Program-made: the position numbers and the translations under genes
In this document: in pieces, positions 34,144 to 42,899 of the stretch
Layout of the letters: the number at the start of each line of letters is the position of its first letter
How positions within the stretch are numbered: the first letter of the stretch is position 1
From: Virgisporangium ochraceum
Lineage (GTDB): Bacteria > Actinomycetota > Actinomycetes > Mycobacteriales > Micromonosporaceae
Assembly: GCF_016863655.1 (NCBI RefSeq)
Contig: NZ_BOPH01000036.1
Span: 1 to 64,000, forward strand
DNA length: 64,000 bases
Direction of reading: 5' to 3'
The notes under the pieces: generated by a model
Databases searched by the model: none
Told to the model about the DNA's origin: nothing
Seen by the model: only the letters and a program-made list of their open reading frames with translations

Positions 34144-36084
34144 GTGTCCGCCGCTGTTCAGACACGTCCGGTGAACCATGCCCACCCACCGTCCCGGCCA
34201 GCACGGCCGTGGCTCCGCGCCGGCATCCTGTTCACGCTGGCGTTGGCCGTCCCCGCCCTGACCCACCTGGTCGGGGCCGACTGGCTGCTGCCACCCGCTC
34301 TCCTCGTCGCCACCGCCGGGCTGTTCGGCGCGGGCCGCACGCTGCTCGACCGGCTCCTGCTGACGACCATGCTGCTGGCCGGCGCGACCTGCGCCGCCGG
34401 GCTGCTGTTCACCGCCTGGCCGTTCGGGATGCACCCGTGGCCGGTCGCGACGCTCGCGTTCCTGGTGCTCGCCACCCTCCACGTCACCGGTCGGGAGTGG
34501 CGGCTGCCCCGGCCCACCGTCGGCGACGTCGTCACGCTCGGTGCGGTCGCGGTGGTGGCCTGGTACGTGGCCTGGCCGTACCTGCGGACGGGCACCATCG
34601 GCCGGCTCGGGCTGATCACGGGCGGTGAGGACCAGGCCCGCCACGTGACGATGGTCGACGTGATCCGCCGCCTCGGCGGCTACGCGTTCCCGGAGCGCGC
34701 GGCGGACGTCCCCGACCTGTACGACATCCTGCGGTACTACCCGTCGGGCTGGCACCTGAGCGCCGGCCTCCTCGACAACTTCGTCCGTTCCGGTACCGGA
34801 CCGGGTGCGATGCCGGAGTTCGTCGACCACTACGTGATGTTCATGGTCGCGACGTACGTGCTGCTGGCCCTCGCGATCATGTGGGCCGCCACGTGGATCG
34901 CCGGGCCGCTGCTGACCTGGCCGCGGCGGATGCCGCTGCTGGCCGTGCTGACCATCGTGCTGATCTACGGCGACCTGTCGATCTTCCCGATCTTCGGGTT
35001 CCCGGGCCAGATGCTCGGCCTCGCGTTCCTCGCCGTGCTGGTCGCGATCCTGGCGCGGCCGCCCGCGTCGTTCCGGCAGACGGCGGTGCTCGCCGCGGCG
35101 ATGCTCGTCGGAATCGGGTTCAGCTACCACCTCTACCTCCCCGCGGCGGGCCTGGCGATCGTGGTCTGGCTGTGGCGGCGCCGGTCCGACGTCCTCCGCC
35201 ACCTGCTGTTCGTCGTCCCGGTCGCGGTCGTCGCCGGTGCGCTGGCGTCGGTGGTCTCGGTCGTCGGGGTCGCCTACGCGAACCAGGACGACAAGTTCGG
35301 CGACGCCGGCGGCGTCTTCCCGATCCCGCGTGGCCTGCTGGTCACGCTCGCGCTCGTCGTCGCGGCGGCGGTGCTGTCGCCGGCCGGGCGCCGGCTGCGG
35401 GTCTGGCGGGCGTACGGGGCGACAGCGCTCGCCGTCGCCGCGCTGCCGGCCGCGTTCCTGGCCCACCAGAAGCTGACCGACGCCGAGGGCGTGTACTACC
35501 TCGAGAAGTCCCTGCACGGCATGCTCGTGACGCTGCTCGTCGGGCTCGGCGCGGTCACCCTGTTCATGCCCCGCCCGAAGCGGCCGGCCGGTCTCCTCGG
35601 CCGCCCCGCCGAGGTGGCGTCGGCGGCGCTGCTGGCGGTCGCCGTCGCGGTCGCCGGCGGGCTGGTGGTCGACACCCGCCCCTACGAGCCGACGAAGGTG
35701 GAGCAGACCGCCCGCCAGTGGCACGCCGGGAAGCCGGCCCGCAACAACGTGGTCGCCAACTGGGTCACGACGGTCGACGACCAGGTGCCGGCGCGGGCGG
35801 GCGCGGCGACGATCGTCGTCACCGAGGGCTCGTACGCGACGCTGATGTGCAGCCTGTACCTGGCGATGCTCCAGCGGACCTCCGGGCGGGTGCAGCCGTA
35901 CTTCACCCAGTTCCTGCCGGAGAGCCCGGAAGGTCCCGTGGTGCACTTCGTGCAGACGATCGACCGGGTGCGCACGCCGGTGCTCCTGGTCCCGACGACG
36001 CCCAAGGCCCGGGAGACGGCCGACCAGGTGCGGGCGCAGCGCCCCGACCTCGTGGTCGACGTCGTCTACGTCCCGGTGGAGTGA
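34144..36084 (+). CDS. Large polytopic membrane protein, possibly GT-C glycosyltransferase-like
   Basis: About 646 residues with a dozen or more hydrophobic helices followed by a soluble C-terminal domain (about 150 residues, VPARAGAATIVVTEGSY...VRAQRPDLVVDVVYVPVE). Between helices, an outer loop contains GGEDQARHV and YYPSGWHLSAG, a layout reminiscent of GT-C polyprenyl-phosphate sugar transferases and of galactan/arabinan-related membrane proteins. That is a guess from topology. The frame is open from 34069; I prefer GTG 34144 because the intervening sequence is A/T-richer and looks intergenic. The stop region overlaps the convergent gene by 19 bp. Confidence 0.75.
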   Translation: MSAAVQTRPVNHAHPPSRPARPWLRAGILFTLALAVPALTHLVGADWLLPPALLVATAGLFGAGRTLLDRLLLTTMLLAGATCAAGLLFTAWPFGMHPWPVATLAFLVLATLHVTGREWRLPRPTVGDVVTLGAVAVVAWYVAWPYLRTGTIGRLGLITGGEDQARHVTMVDVIRRLGGYAFPERAADVPDLYDILRYYPSGWHLSAGLLDNFVRSGTGPGAMPEFVDHYVMFMVATYVLLALAIMWAATWIAGPLLTWPRRMPLLAVLTIVLIYGDLSIFPIFGFPGQMLGLAFLAVLVAILARPPASFRQTAVLAAAMLVGIGFSYHLYLPAAGLAIVVWLWRRRSDVLRHLLFVVPVAVVAGALASVVSVVGVAYANQDDKFGDAGGVFPIPRGLLVTLALVVAAAVLSPAGRRLRVWRAYGATALAVAALPAAFLAHQKLTDAEGVYYLEKSLHGMLVTLLVGLGAVTLFMPRPKRPAGLLGRPAEVASAALLAVAVAVAGGLVVDTRPYEPTKVEQTARQWHAGKPARNNVVANWVTTVDDQVPARAGAATIVVTEGSYATLMCSLYLAMLQRTSGRVQPYFTQFLPESPEGPVVHFVQTIDRVRTPVLLVPTTPKARETADQVRAQRPDLVVDVVYVPVE

Positions 36085-36404
36085 AGCGCGTCGGGGTCGA
36101 CGCTCCACCGGTCGAGGAACTCGGCCACGGTCAGCTCGTCGAGCTGCTGACGCACGTGGTCCAGCAGGTCGGCGGTGGCGCCGTCGACCCGCAGCACCGT
36201 CGCGCCGGTGTCGCGCCGGGTGACCTCCAGGTCACCGAGCACCGGTGACCGCGGCGGCGGCCCCGACACGTCGGCGACCACCCCGACGAGCGCCGTGAGG
36301 AACAGGCGGACGAATGCCCACCGCGACGCCGACGGCGCGCCGACGATCGCGGCGGCGAGCACCAGAACCGCCGGCGAGCCGGGGTCGGGGTCGGGTGGCG
36401 GCAC
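36066..36404 (-). CDS. Small hypothetical protein
   Basis: 112 residues from GTG. VPPPDPDPGSPAVLVLAAAIV... contains one moderately hydrophobic stretch, then a charged C-terminus (LGDLEVTRRDTGATVLRVDGATADLLDHVRQQLDELTVAEFLDRWSV). No family recognised. The pattern 'VLRVDG, then LLDHVRQQL' resembles the tails of effector-associated or Trypco-type bacterial proteins, but weakly. The preceding gene on the same strand ends 11 bp upstream, so the two are probably co-transcribed. Confidence 0.7.
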   Translation of the reverse strand: MPPPDPDPGSPAVLVLAAAIVGAPSASRWAFVRLFLTALVGVVADVSGPPPRSPVLGDLEVTRRDTGATVLRVDGATADLLDHVRQQLDELTVAEFLDRWSVDPDALHSTGT

Positions 36405-36414
36405 GTGTCGGACC

Positions 36415-37146
36415 CTAACCCGGATCGAGCGGGGTGATGGTGTAGCGGCCGCCGCCGACGAACAGGCAGGCGCCGAACGCCGGCAGCGACCACGACCACC
36501 ACCCGTCCTCGACGTGCAACGACACCGCGAACCGCTGCTGGAGCTCGGTGAGGATGTTGAGCAGCACGTCGCCGCCGGCCAGGATCGGCACCGGCCGGAG
36601 GTCGAAGCGCCCGTAGATGATCCCGTCGACGACGGCGCCCATCCAGGCCGGCGGCTCGCGGTCGCCGAAGCGCACCCACACGGCCTCGTGCACGTCGGCG
36701 CGGAGCGCCGCGTCGTCGTCACCGGCGACGCCGAGCCCGTACAGGATCGTCGCGAGGCCGGTCGTCAGCCGCGGGAACGCGGTGACCCAGGTGGTAAGCG
36801 TGTAGTCCGTCGGGCCCAGGCTCAGCACCAGGTTCAGCCGGGGCATCACCCAGCGCCAGCGGTCGCCGTCGCGGTCCATCCACAGCGACCCGCCGTCGCG
36901 GGTCGTCACCTCCAGGAGGACCGCGACGAGCCCGTCCGGCCCGCCGGGGCAGGGCACCGGCTCGTCGGTGGCGCGGCCGGCGAGCACGGCGTCGAGGAGC
37001 GGGCCGACCCAGGGCCGGTCGTCGAAGGTCCGGGTGACCGCGCGGTCGACGGCCGTCCGCAGCGCGTCGTCGTCGGCCTTGGCCAGCCCGAGGCGGTGCA
37101 CGATTGTCGCCAGCCGCACGGTCAGCGGCGGGTACGTCATGGACAT
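36415..37146 (-). CDS. Hypothetical protein made of two tandem repeats
   Basis: 243 residues with no recognised family. The halves are homologous: YPPLTVRLATIVHRLGLAKA matches FPRLTTGLATILYGLGVAGD, WVGPLLDAVLAGRATDEPVP matches WMGAVVDGIIYGRFDLRPVP, and the closing LGPTDYTLT matches GGGRYTIT. Each unit is about 115 residues and starts with a helical segment, then beta strands rich in Trp. No signal peptide or membrane helix is seen, so it is probably cytoplasmic. Paired with the small gene downstream. Confidence 0.8.
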   Translation of the reverse strand: MSMTYPPLTVRLATIVHRLGLAKADDDALRTAVDRAVTRTFDDRPWVGPLLDAVLAGRATDEPVPCPGGPDGLVAVLLEVTTRDGGSLWMDRDGDRWRWVMPRLNLVLSLGPTDYTLTTWVTAFPRLTTGLATILYGLGVAGDDDAALRADVHEAVWVRFGDREPPAWMGAVVDGIIYGRFDLRPVPILAGGDVLLNILTELQQRFAVSLHVEDGWWSWSLPAFGACLFVGGGRYTITPLDPG

Positions 37147-37198
37147 CCACGGTCCTCCCGACGGCGGGCCGGCGCTGTCCGGTACCTGTCGGACAGGG

Positions 37199-39160
37199 TC
37201 ACCGCTGGACGCGCAGGTACTCGTCGAGGTTGCGCGGGTCGGGGGTGGTGCGCCCGCGGACGGGTGGGCTGCCCGTCACCGGCCGGTAGCCGCCGAAGTC
37301 GGTTTCGATCGAGCCCTCGCCGCCCGTGGTTCCCGGCAGCTGGCGCTGCACCGCGGGCACCGCGGTCGCCGGGAGCAGCGCCTCGACGGTGACGAGGTCG
37401 CCGTCGCGGGTCTGCGCGGTCACGACCGCCGACGCGCGCCCGAGCACCGCGAGCAGCGGCCCGACCGTCTCCGCCGGCACCTCCACCCGCGCCCGGGCCA
37501 GCGGTTCGCAGACCCGCGTGCCGGCCTCGGCGAGCGCCCGCATCAGCACCACCGGCGTGAGCCGGCGGAAGTCGGCGGCCGTGGTGCTGGGCGCCTGGTA
37601 GCCGCTGCGGACCACGGTCACCACGCAGTCGGTGACCTCCCAGCCGCACAGGCCCTCGGCCAGCGCCGCCCTGATGTAGCCGGCCATCATCGCGGCGAAC
37701 GCGTCCTGCCGCTTGTACACGTACATCGGGATCGAGGCGAGGTCGACCTCGGTGCGCACGGTGACGCCCGACCCGGGTGGCGCCGGCTCCACCCGCAGCC
37801 CGAGCGTCGCGGTGAACGGGTTGCCCGGCGCGAAGAGGACCTCGGCCGACGAGCCCGTTCCGGCCGGGCGTTCGACACAGATCGGGGTCGTGTCGCGGAA
37901 CGTCACCGCGACGCCGTACTCCGCGGCCAGCGTCGCGGCGACGACCTCCTTCTGCACCTCGCCGTACAGGGACAGCGAGATCTCGTGCCGGACGTCGTCC
38001 TGCCGGACGTCGATCAGCGGATCCTGCGCGGCGAGGAACGCGAGCGCCTGGCGCAGCCCGGCCCGTTGCTCCGGGTGGTCGGGCACGACCACGGTCGACA
38101 GGGTGGGTGGGGCGAAATGGCGTGCGGTCCGTGCGTCACCTCTGATGGTGGAGACGGCACCGACCGTCACGACATCGCCGACCTGTACGGACGCCAACCC
38201 CCGGACGGCGGCGATGCCGCCGGGCCCGACCTCGCCGCCGGCGACCTCGCCGCGGTCGGTGAAGACGCCGAGCGCGGTGACGCGGCCGACCCGGCCGCCG
38301 CGGGCGCTGACCCGGTCGCGCACGCGCAGGGTGCCCGTGTCGACGCGGACGTACGCGACCGGGCCCTTCTCGATCTTGAACACGCGCCCGACGAACGGCG
38401 CGCCCGCGTCGCTGGTCGCCGCCGGCAGCAGCGTGACCAGCGCCCTGACCAGCGGCTCGATCCCGGCGCCGGTGATCGCCGACCCGAAGAACACCGGATG
38501 CGCGATCATCGCCTCCACCTGCCCGGCGAGCGCGGCGTGGAGGCGCTCAACGGTCGGCTCGCCGGCGAGGAACTCGGCGAGGAGGGCGTCGTCGCGTGCG
38601 CTCAGGGTGTCGACGAGCCGGCGGCGGGCCTCGGCGGGCCGCCACGGCAGGAACCGCGCGTCCGGCCTGCCGAGCCCGGTGGCGCGGCCCATCGCGACGG
38701 CCGCCGGGGTGAGGCGCCGGGTGATCGCGTCGAGGGTCCGCGCGTCGCTCGCGCCCGGTCGGTCGATCTTGTTGACGAACACCAGCGTCGGGACCCGCAG
38801 CCGGCGCAGCGCCCGCATCAGGACCCGCGTCTGCGGCTGCACGCCCTCGACGGCCGACACGACGAGCACGGCGCCGTCGAGCACCTCGAGCACCCGGTCG
38901 ACCTCGGCGATGAAGTCGGGATGGCCGGGCGTGTCGATGAGGTTGACGAGCGTGCCGTGCGCGGCGAACGACGCGACCGCCGACCGGATCGTGATGCCAC
39001 GCTGGCGTTCGAGCTCCAGCGAGTCGGTCGACGTGGTGCCCGCGTCGACGCTGCCGATCCGGTCGACGACGCCCGCCTCGTAAAGGAGGCGTTCGGTCAG
39101 TGACGTCTTACCGGCGTCGACATGGGCGAGTACTCCGAGGTTGAGGGTGCGGCGAGGCAA
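37199..39160 (-). CDS. TetM/OtrA-like ribosomal protection GTPase
   Basis: 653 residues, the length of tetracycline ribosomal protection proteins. EF-G-like GTPase motifs are intact: AHVDAGKTS (P-loop), RGITI (switch I), DTPGHPDF (G3), NKID (G4). Domain IV contains IPMYVYKRQDAFAAMMAGY, and the C-terminal region shows GWEVTDC, as in TetM and OtrA. The protein would dislodge tetracyclines from the ribosome; a self-protection or related role is inferred. The start is TTG: an in-frame stop lies five codons upstream and AAGGG is 8 nt before it. A leader ORF overlaps the start in another frame. Confidence 0.9.
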   Translation of the reverse strand: MPRRTLNLGVLAHVDAGKTSLTERLLYEAGVVDRIGSVDAGTTSTDSLELERQRGITIRSAVASFAAHGTLVNLIDTPGHPDFIAEVDRVLEVLDGAVLVVSAVEGVQPQTRVLMRALRRLRVPTLVFVNKIDRPGASDARTLDAITRRLTPAAVAMGRATGLGRPDARFLPWRPAEARRRLVDTLSARDDALLAEFLAGEPTVERLHAALAGQVEAMIAHPVFFGSAITGAGIEPLVRALVTLLPAATSDAGAPFVGRVFKIEKGPVAYVRVDTGTLRVRDRVSARGGRVGRVTALGVFTDRGEVAGGEVGPGGIAAVRGLASVQVGDVVTVGAVSTIRGDARTARHFAPPTLSTVVVPDHPEQRAGLRQALAFLAAQDPLIDVRQDDVRHEISLSLYGEVQKEVVAATLAAEYGVAVTFRDTTPICVERPAGTGSSAEVLFAPGNPFTATLGLRVEPAPPGSGVTVRTEVDLASIPMYVYKRQDAFAAMMAGYIRAALAEGLCGWEVTDCVVTVVRSGYQAPSTTAADFRRLTPVVLMRALAEAGTRVCEPLARARVEVPAETVGPLLAVLGRASAVVTAQTRDGDLVTVEALLPATAVPAVQRQLPGTTGGEGSIETDFGGYRPVTGSPPVRGRTTPDPRNLDEYLRVQR

Positions 39161-39218
39161 GCGGGAAGCCCTTCACGGTCATGAATCCTCCACACGTGGA
39201 CATGACCAGGCCTCGCAT
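39108..39218 (-). CDS. Overlapping leader ORF in front of the TetM-like gene
   Basis: A 36-codon ORF starts MRGLVMSTCGGFMTVKGF and ends 53 bases inside the TetM-like gene in a different frame. AGGGAGAGG precedes its ATG closely; a second in-frame ATG (39182) has GGAGG 5 nt upstream. Both initiation sites fall in or next to a hairpin. Translation through this ORF would open the hairpin and carry ribosomes across the TTG start, as in leader-controlled antibiotic resistance genes. Whether it is translated is inferred. Confidence 0.55.
   Translation of the reverse strand: MRGLVMSTCGGFMTVKGFPLASPHPQPRSTRPCRRR
39177..39207 (-). promoter_or_regulatory. Hairpin sequestering the second leader start
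   Basis: Outer arms GGTCATG / CATGACC (7 bp, perfect) stack on inner arms TCCAC / GTGGA, with a five-base bulge on one side. The GGAGG and ATG of the internal leader start are inside the structure, so translation of the upstream codons would be expected to change their access. Confidence 0.6.
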
Positions 39219-39280
39219 GACCTCTCCCTTCCTCGGCAGACCCGCATTGTCGACGATGGGCGGCGGCCGCCGCACCCGAT

Positions 39281-40120
39281 TTACAGGTCGCGGCGGTGGA
39301 AGGCCAGCGTCGCCAGCCCCAGGACCAGGGCGGTCCACACCACCGTCCACGCGATGTAGCCGGCGCTCAGCGGCGTGTCGCTGAGGAACGGGTGGCCGCG
39401 GAACGCCTCGCTGAACTGGAACAGCAGCGACGGGTCCTGGAACGCGTTCATCGCGCCGCGCCACAGGCCGTCGGTCGGTAGCAGCATCCGCGACACCGTG
39501 CCGACCTGCTCGACGCTTCCGTTGTTCAGCGCCCGCCCGACGCCGCCGACCACGCCGGCGACCCAGGTGGCGCCGAACAGCCCCACGGCCACGATCCCCG
39601 ACGCCATTGGCGAGATCGCGGTCGACAGCAGCAGGCCGAGGGTCAGCAGCACGATCGTCTGTGCGGCGAGCAGCGCCAGGCCGGTCGCCGGACGCGGGGG
39701 CCAGTAGCCGGTGGTGGTCCGCACGATGAGCAGCTGGGTGAGGCCGGCGAGCAGCACGAAGCCGCCGCCGAAGGTCACCAGGCCCAGCCACTTGCCGGCC
39801 AGGACCGACGCGCGGTGCACCGGCCGCGCCAGCATCGACAGCGCTGTTCCGCTCTCGATGTCGCCGGCCAGCGTGGGACCGGCCAGGAACGCCGTCCCGA
39901 GCGCGGCGATCAGGCTCAACCCGAACATCACCAGGTTGAGTACCGCCGCGGTGGCGATGGTCGACTCGCCGGTGGTGAGCCCGTCGAACTCGGCGTTGAT
40001 GCGCCAGAAACCCCAGGCGCTGAGGCTGAGCAGCAGCACCGTCAGCACCGCGAGCGAGCGCAGCACCTTGCGGCGGGCCGCCTCCTGCAGGGTCAGGGCG
40101 GCGACGGTCAGAATGATCAT
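39281..40120 (-). CDS. ABC-2 type transporter permease
   Basis: 279 residues with six predicted membrane helices (first at about 25-42, AVLTVLLLSLSAWGFWRI; later FLAGPTLAGDIESGTALSMLARPVHR, typical of ABC-2 permeases). The motif GDIESGTALSMLARP matches the family loop after helix 2. It forms an exporter with the ATPase gene that overlaps its start by 4 bp. The cargo is unknown. The stop lies about 60 bp before the leader ORF of the TetM-like gene on the same strand. Confidence 0.9.
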   Translation of the reverse strand: MIILTVAALTLQEAARRKVLRSLAVLTVLLLSLSAWGFWRINAEFDGLTTGESTIATAAVLNLVMFGLSLIAALGTAFLAGPTLAGDIESGTALSMLARPVHRASVLAGKWLGLVTFGGGFVLLAGLTQLLIVRTTTGYWPPRPATGLALLAAQTIVLLTLGLLLSTAISPMASGIVAVGLFGATWVAGVVGGVGRALNNGSVEQVGTVSRMLLPTDGLWRGAMNAFQDPSLLFQFSEAFRGHPFLSDTPLSAGYIAWTVVWTALVLGLATLAFHRRDL

Positions 40121-41073
40121 GCCTGGTCCCCTCGGAGAATGCCCAGCAGCCGCTCTTCCAGGCTGATCCGGCCCGGTTCAACGGAGTGGATGCGCACGCC
40201 CAGGCCGGCCAGGTCGGCCACGAGATCGGGAACGTGCGCGTCGTCGTGGTCCGGCGGCAGGGTGACCGTGTACGCGTCGCCCTGGTTCGTGAGCCGACCG
40301 GCGGCGGCCAGCCGCTCCCGCGCCTCGGGTGTGACCCCGTCGAGGCGCATCCGCAGCTCGCGCTGGCCGAGCAGCTCGGCGAGCGTGCCGTCGGCGGCCA
40401 CCCGGCCCTTGTCGAGGATCACCACCCGGTCGCAGACCCGCTCGACCTCGCCGATGAGGTGCGAGTTGAGGATCACGGCGACCTGGCGCTCCTTCAACTC
40501 CAGGAGCAGGTCGCGCACGTCGGCCCGGCCGAGCGGGTCGAGGGCGCTGGTCGGCTCGTCGAGGATCACCAGCTCGGGACGGGCGACCAGCGCCACGGCC
40601 AGCCCGACCCGCTGCTGCATGCCCTTGGAGAAGCTGCCGACCCGGTCGCCGGCGCGGTCGGCGAGGCCGACCATGGCCAGGCACTGGCGTTGCTCCTCGG
40701 CCGGCACGGTGATGCGGGCGAGCCTGGTGTGCAGCATGAGCACCTCGGTGGCGGTCAGCCACGGCTGGTACCGGAAGAGCTCCGGCAGGTACCCGACGCG
40801 GGCGCGGGCCCGGGGGTCGGCTCCCGGCCGTCCGAGCAGCAGCACCTCACCGGCGTCGGGCCGCACCAGACCGAGCAGCATCTTGATGACGGTCGTCTTG
40901 CCGGCGCCGTTCGGGCCGAGCAGGCCCAGCACCTCGCCGCGGCCGACGGTGAACGACACGCCGTCGACCGCGGTCTGCCGGCGGTACCGCTTGCGCAGCC
41001 CGGAGCACCACACCGCCGCGGTGGCGGGCAGGTCGGCGACGAGCTGCTGGGCGGCGTCGATCGAGGCGGTCAT
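40117..41073 (-). CDS. ABC transporter ATP-binding protein
   Basis: 318 residues: Walker A GPNGAGKTT, Q-loop region, signature SFSKGMQQRV, Walker B LVILDEPTSALDP and H-loop NSHL. The C-terminal ABC-2-specific domain (RLDGVTPEARERLAA..., VEPGRISLEERLLGILRG) is like that of export ATPases. The ATG overlaps the stop of the upstream anti-sigma gene (4 bp), and its own stop overlaps the permease. Sigma, anti-sigma, ATPase and permease therefore look like one operon. Confidence 0.94.
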   Translation of the reverse strand: MTASIDAAQQLVADLPATAAVWCSGLRKRYRRQTAVDGVSFTVGRGEVLGLLGPNGAGKTTVIKMLLGLVRPDAGEVLLLGRPGADPRARARVGYLPELFRYQPWLTATEVLMLHTRLARITVPAEEQRQCLAMVGLADRAGDRVGSFSKGMQQRVGLAVALVARPELVILDEPTSALDPLGRADVRDLLLELKERQVAVILNSHLIGEVERVCDRVVILDKGRVAADGTLAELLGQRELRMRLDGVTPEARERLAAAGRLTNQGDAYTVTLPPDHDDAHVPDLVADLAGLGVRIHSVEPGRISLEERLLGILRGDQA

Positions 41074-42137
41074 CGACCCGCCTTCAGGCCGCGCGCGACC
41101 GACAGCACCTCGTCGACGCTGAGCGGGCCCGCCACCGCGGTGACGATGCCGTCCTCGACCCACACCACGCCCGCCATGAGACCGTCGCGCGAGGCCAGCA
41201 CGGTGGCTTTGACGCCACCGACGTCGGCGGTGCTGGTGGTCATCTTCTCCGCCTGCACGAACAGCGGCAGCGTGCTGCCGTCAGCGGAGAACCCGCGTAG
41301 CTGCGACTTCACGCTCTCCGGCACGTTGGGCAGCGCCAGGACGTAGTCCCGGGCGGTCGCGAACGGGACGTCCGTCGAGTACACGGCCGGCGCCACCGCG
41401 CGTCCCACGATCATGGCCGGGACGCCGCGGTCGAGCCCCCACACCGACACCACACCCGGGCCGGCGGTGAACCGGAACCGGCTGCCGTCGAGGCCCGGCG
41501 GTGGCGGCGGCGGGGTGGCGCCGAGCGTCTGCGCGGTCTTGGCCACCGAGAACGTGAAGTTCGCGCTCGCCTGCGGGCCGGCGAAGTACCGCGGCTGCCC
41601 GGTGACCCCCCGCGGCAGCCGCTCGACCCGCGGGACGGCCAGGTTGCTGACCTTCTCGGCCGCCGCCGCGTCGGCCACGGGCCGGACGTCGACCTTCGAG
41701 GTGACCTCGAGCGTGCCGACCTCGTCGAGGTCGGGCAGGCTCACCAGGTCGGCGCGGGGCGCGGTGACCGGTGCCACCCGCTCGGCCCGGAAGATCTGCA
41801 ACCAGTCCGTGGCGGCGGCGGTGCTCGCCCCGCTGACGATCACGGCCACCCCGACCACGGCGACGAGCGGGCTGCGCAGCGCGGCGCGCCACTTGCGCTG
41901 GGTCGGCACCCTTCCCGGGGTGGCGTCGAGGCTGTTCGACAGCCGTAGCCAGGCGGCGTCGACGTCGGCGGGTTGGCTCTGCTCCAGCACTCGCGCGGTC
42001 ATCTCCGCGTCCTCCTTCATCGTGGCCAGCGTGGACAGGCACACCGGGCAGTCCCGGACGTGCTCGCGGTCTGCGTCGGCGACCCCGGCCGGCTCGTCCA
42101 GGAGCCGGCGGATCGTGCCGTCAGCCGGATGCCGCAT
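41070..42137 (-). CDS. Anti-sigma factor-like membrane protein with zinc-finger N-terminus
   Basis: 355 residues. The N-terminus carries HVRDCPVC, the HxxxCxxC zinc-associated anti-sigma motif. One transmembrane helix follows at about 88-110 (SPLVAVVGVAVIVSGASTAAA), then a large outer domain ending with a DUF4367-like stretch (VGGVKATVLASRDGLMAGVVWVEDGIVTAVAGPLSVDEVLSVARGL). It should bind and inhibit the sigma factor encoded just upstream (16-bp overlap) until an envelope signal is sensed. An internal PPPPPP run is present. Confidence 0.88.
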   Translation of the reverse strand: MRHPADGTIRRLLDEPAGVADADREHVRDCPVCLSTLATMKEDAEMTARVLEQSQPADVDAAWLRLSNSLDATPGRVPTQRKWRAALRSPLVAVVGVAVIVSGASTAAATDWLQIFRAERVAPVTAPRADLVSLPDLDEVGTLEVTSKVDVRPVADAAAAEKVSNLAVPRVERLPRGVTGQPRYFAGPQASANFTFSVAKTAQTLGATPPPPPPGLDGSRFRFTAGPGVVSVWGLDRGVPAMIVGRAVAPAVYSTDVPFATARDYVLALPNVPESVKSQLRGFSADGSTLPLFVQAEKMTTSTADVGGVKATVLASRDGLMAGVVWVEDGIVTAVAGPLSVDEVLSVARGLKAGR

Positions 42138-42702
42138 GACGGTTCAACTCCTCCCGAAGGGCGGCCTCGGCGCGTCGCACGGTGGTGCCGACGCTTCCGG
42201 GCGAAAGATCAAGGGCGGCTGCGACCTCGGCGTAGCTCAGGCCGCTGTGCTTGAGCACCAGCGCCACCGCCTGCCGGCGGGGCAGCCGGGCCAGCGCCGC
42301 CCGCACGCGGCGGCGTTCGTCGTTGGTCACCACCGCGTCGGCGATGTCGGCTTGAACCTCCTGCTGCGAAGCGCGTTCTTCCCGGGACGCGCGGCGCCGG
42401 CCCGACCGCAGCAGGTTGAGCGCCGTGTGTGCCGCGGCGACCGAGAGCCACCCGGGTGCCTCGTTCGCGGTGACCGTGGTGCGGGCGAAGCTCAGGAACA
42501 CCTCCTGTGCCACGTCCTCCGCTTCGTCCCGCGAGCCGAGCACCCGCGCGGCGACCGCGACCACCCGCGGGTAGGCCGAACGGAACACCTGCTCCAGGTC
42601 CGCCCGGACGACCTCTCGGTGTGCCACCGCCACCCGCCCCTGTCTCACCCGTACCGGACCGACCGGCAGGGCCGCGGCCGACGCACTGACGCCTTTCCTC
42701 AC
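42121..42702 (-). CDS. ECF-type RNA polymerase sigma factor
   Basis: About 193 residues from the GTG at 42702. Region 2: VFRSAYPRVVAVAARVLGSRDEAEDVAQEVFLSF. Region 4: ARLPRRQAVALVLKHSGLSYAEVAAALDLSPGSVGTTVRRAEAALREEL. The open frame extends further upstream into sequence without sigma similarity and with simple-repeat character. The true start may be one of several later GTG codons before VRADLEQVF. It overlaps the anti-sigma gene, forming a standard regulatory pair, probably autoregulated and driving the adjacent ABC exporter. Confidence 0.85.
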   Translation of the reverse strand: MRKGVSASAAALPVGPVRVRQGRVAVAHREVVRADLEQVFRSAYPRVVAVAARVLGSRDEAEDVAQEVFLSFARTTVTANEAPGWLSVAAAHTALNLLRSGRRRASREERASQQEVQADIADAVVTNDERRRVRAALARLPRRQAVALVLKHSGLSYAEVAAALDLSPGSVGTTVRRAEAALREELNRHAASG

Positions 42703-42809
42703 ATTGGTAGAGCACCGCCGACCCCCGGGATGTGACAACCCGCCGCGGTTCCCGCCGTCCCGCCGCCGCCCGCCGCCGTTCCCGCGCCTCTTCCCGCGCC
42801 TCTTCCCTC

Positions 42810-42885
42810 GCCGATCTTGCACTTGTGGCCGCCCTTATTTCTGTGTATGTCCGCCTTTATCGGGGGCCACAACTGCAAGATCGGC
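42810..42885. repeat. Inverted-repeat element, copy 2 (CGATCTTG core)
   Basis: Two 21-nt arms beginning GCCGATCTTGCA and ending TGCAAGATCGGC pair at 20 of 21 positions around a 34-nt centre. The centre is notably A/T-rich for this genome and contains a near-direct repeat (CCGCCCTTAT, CCGCCTTTAT). It is the largest of three related elements in the window. It lies in the long gap upstream of the sigma gene, not at a gene end, which argues against a simple terminator role. Confidence 0.82.
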
Positions 42886-42899
42886 GCGCGGTGGCGAGG

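Noticed and set aside
34093..36108. Minus-strand open frame antisense to the large membrane protein
   Set aside because: Charged low-complexity translation; the plus strand shows regular hydrophobic helices.
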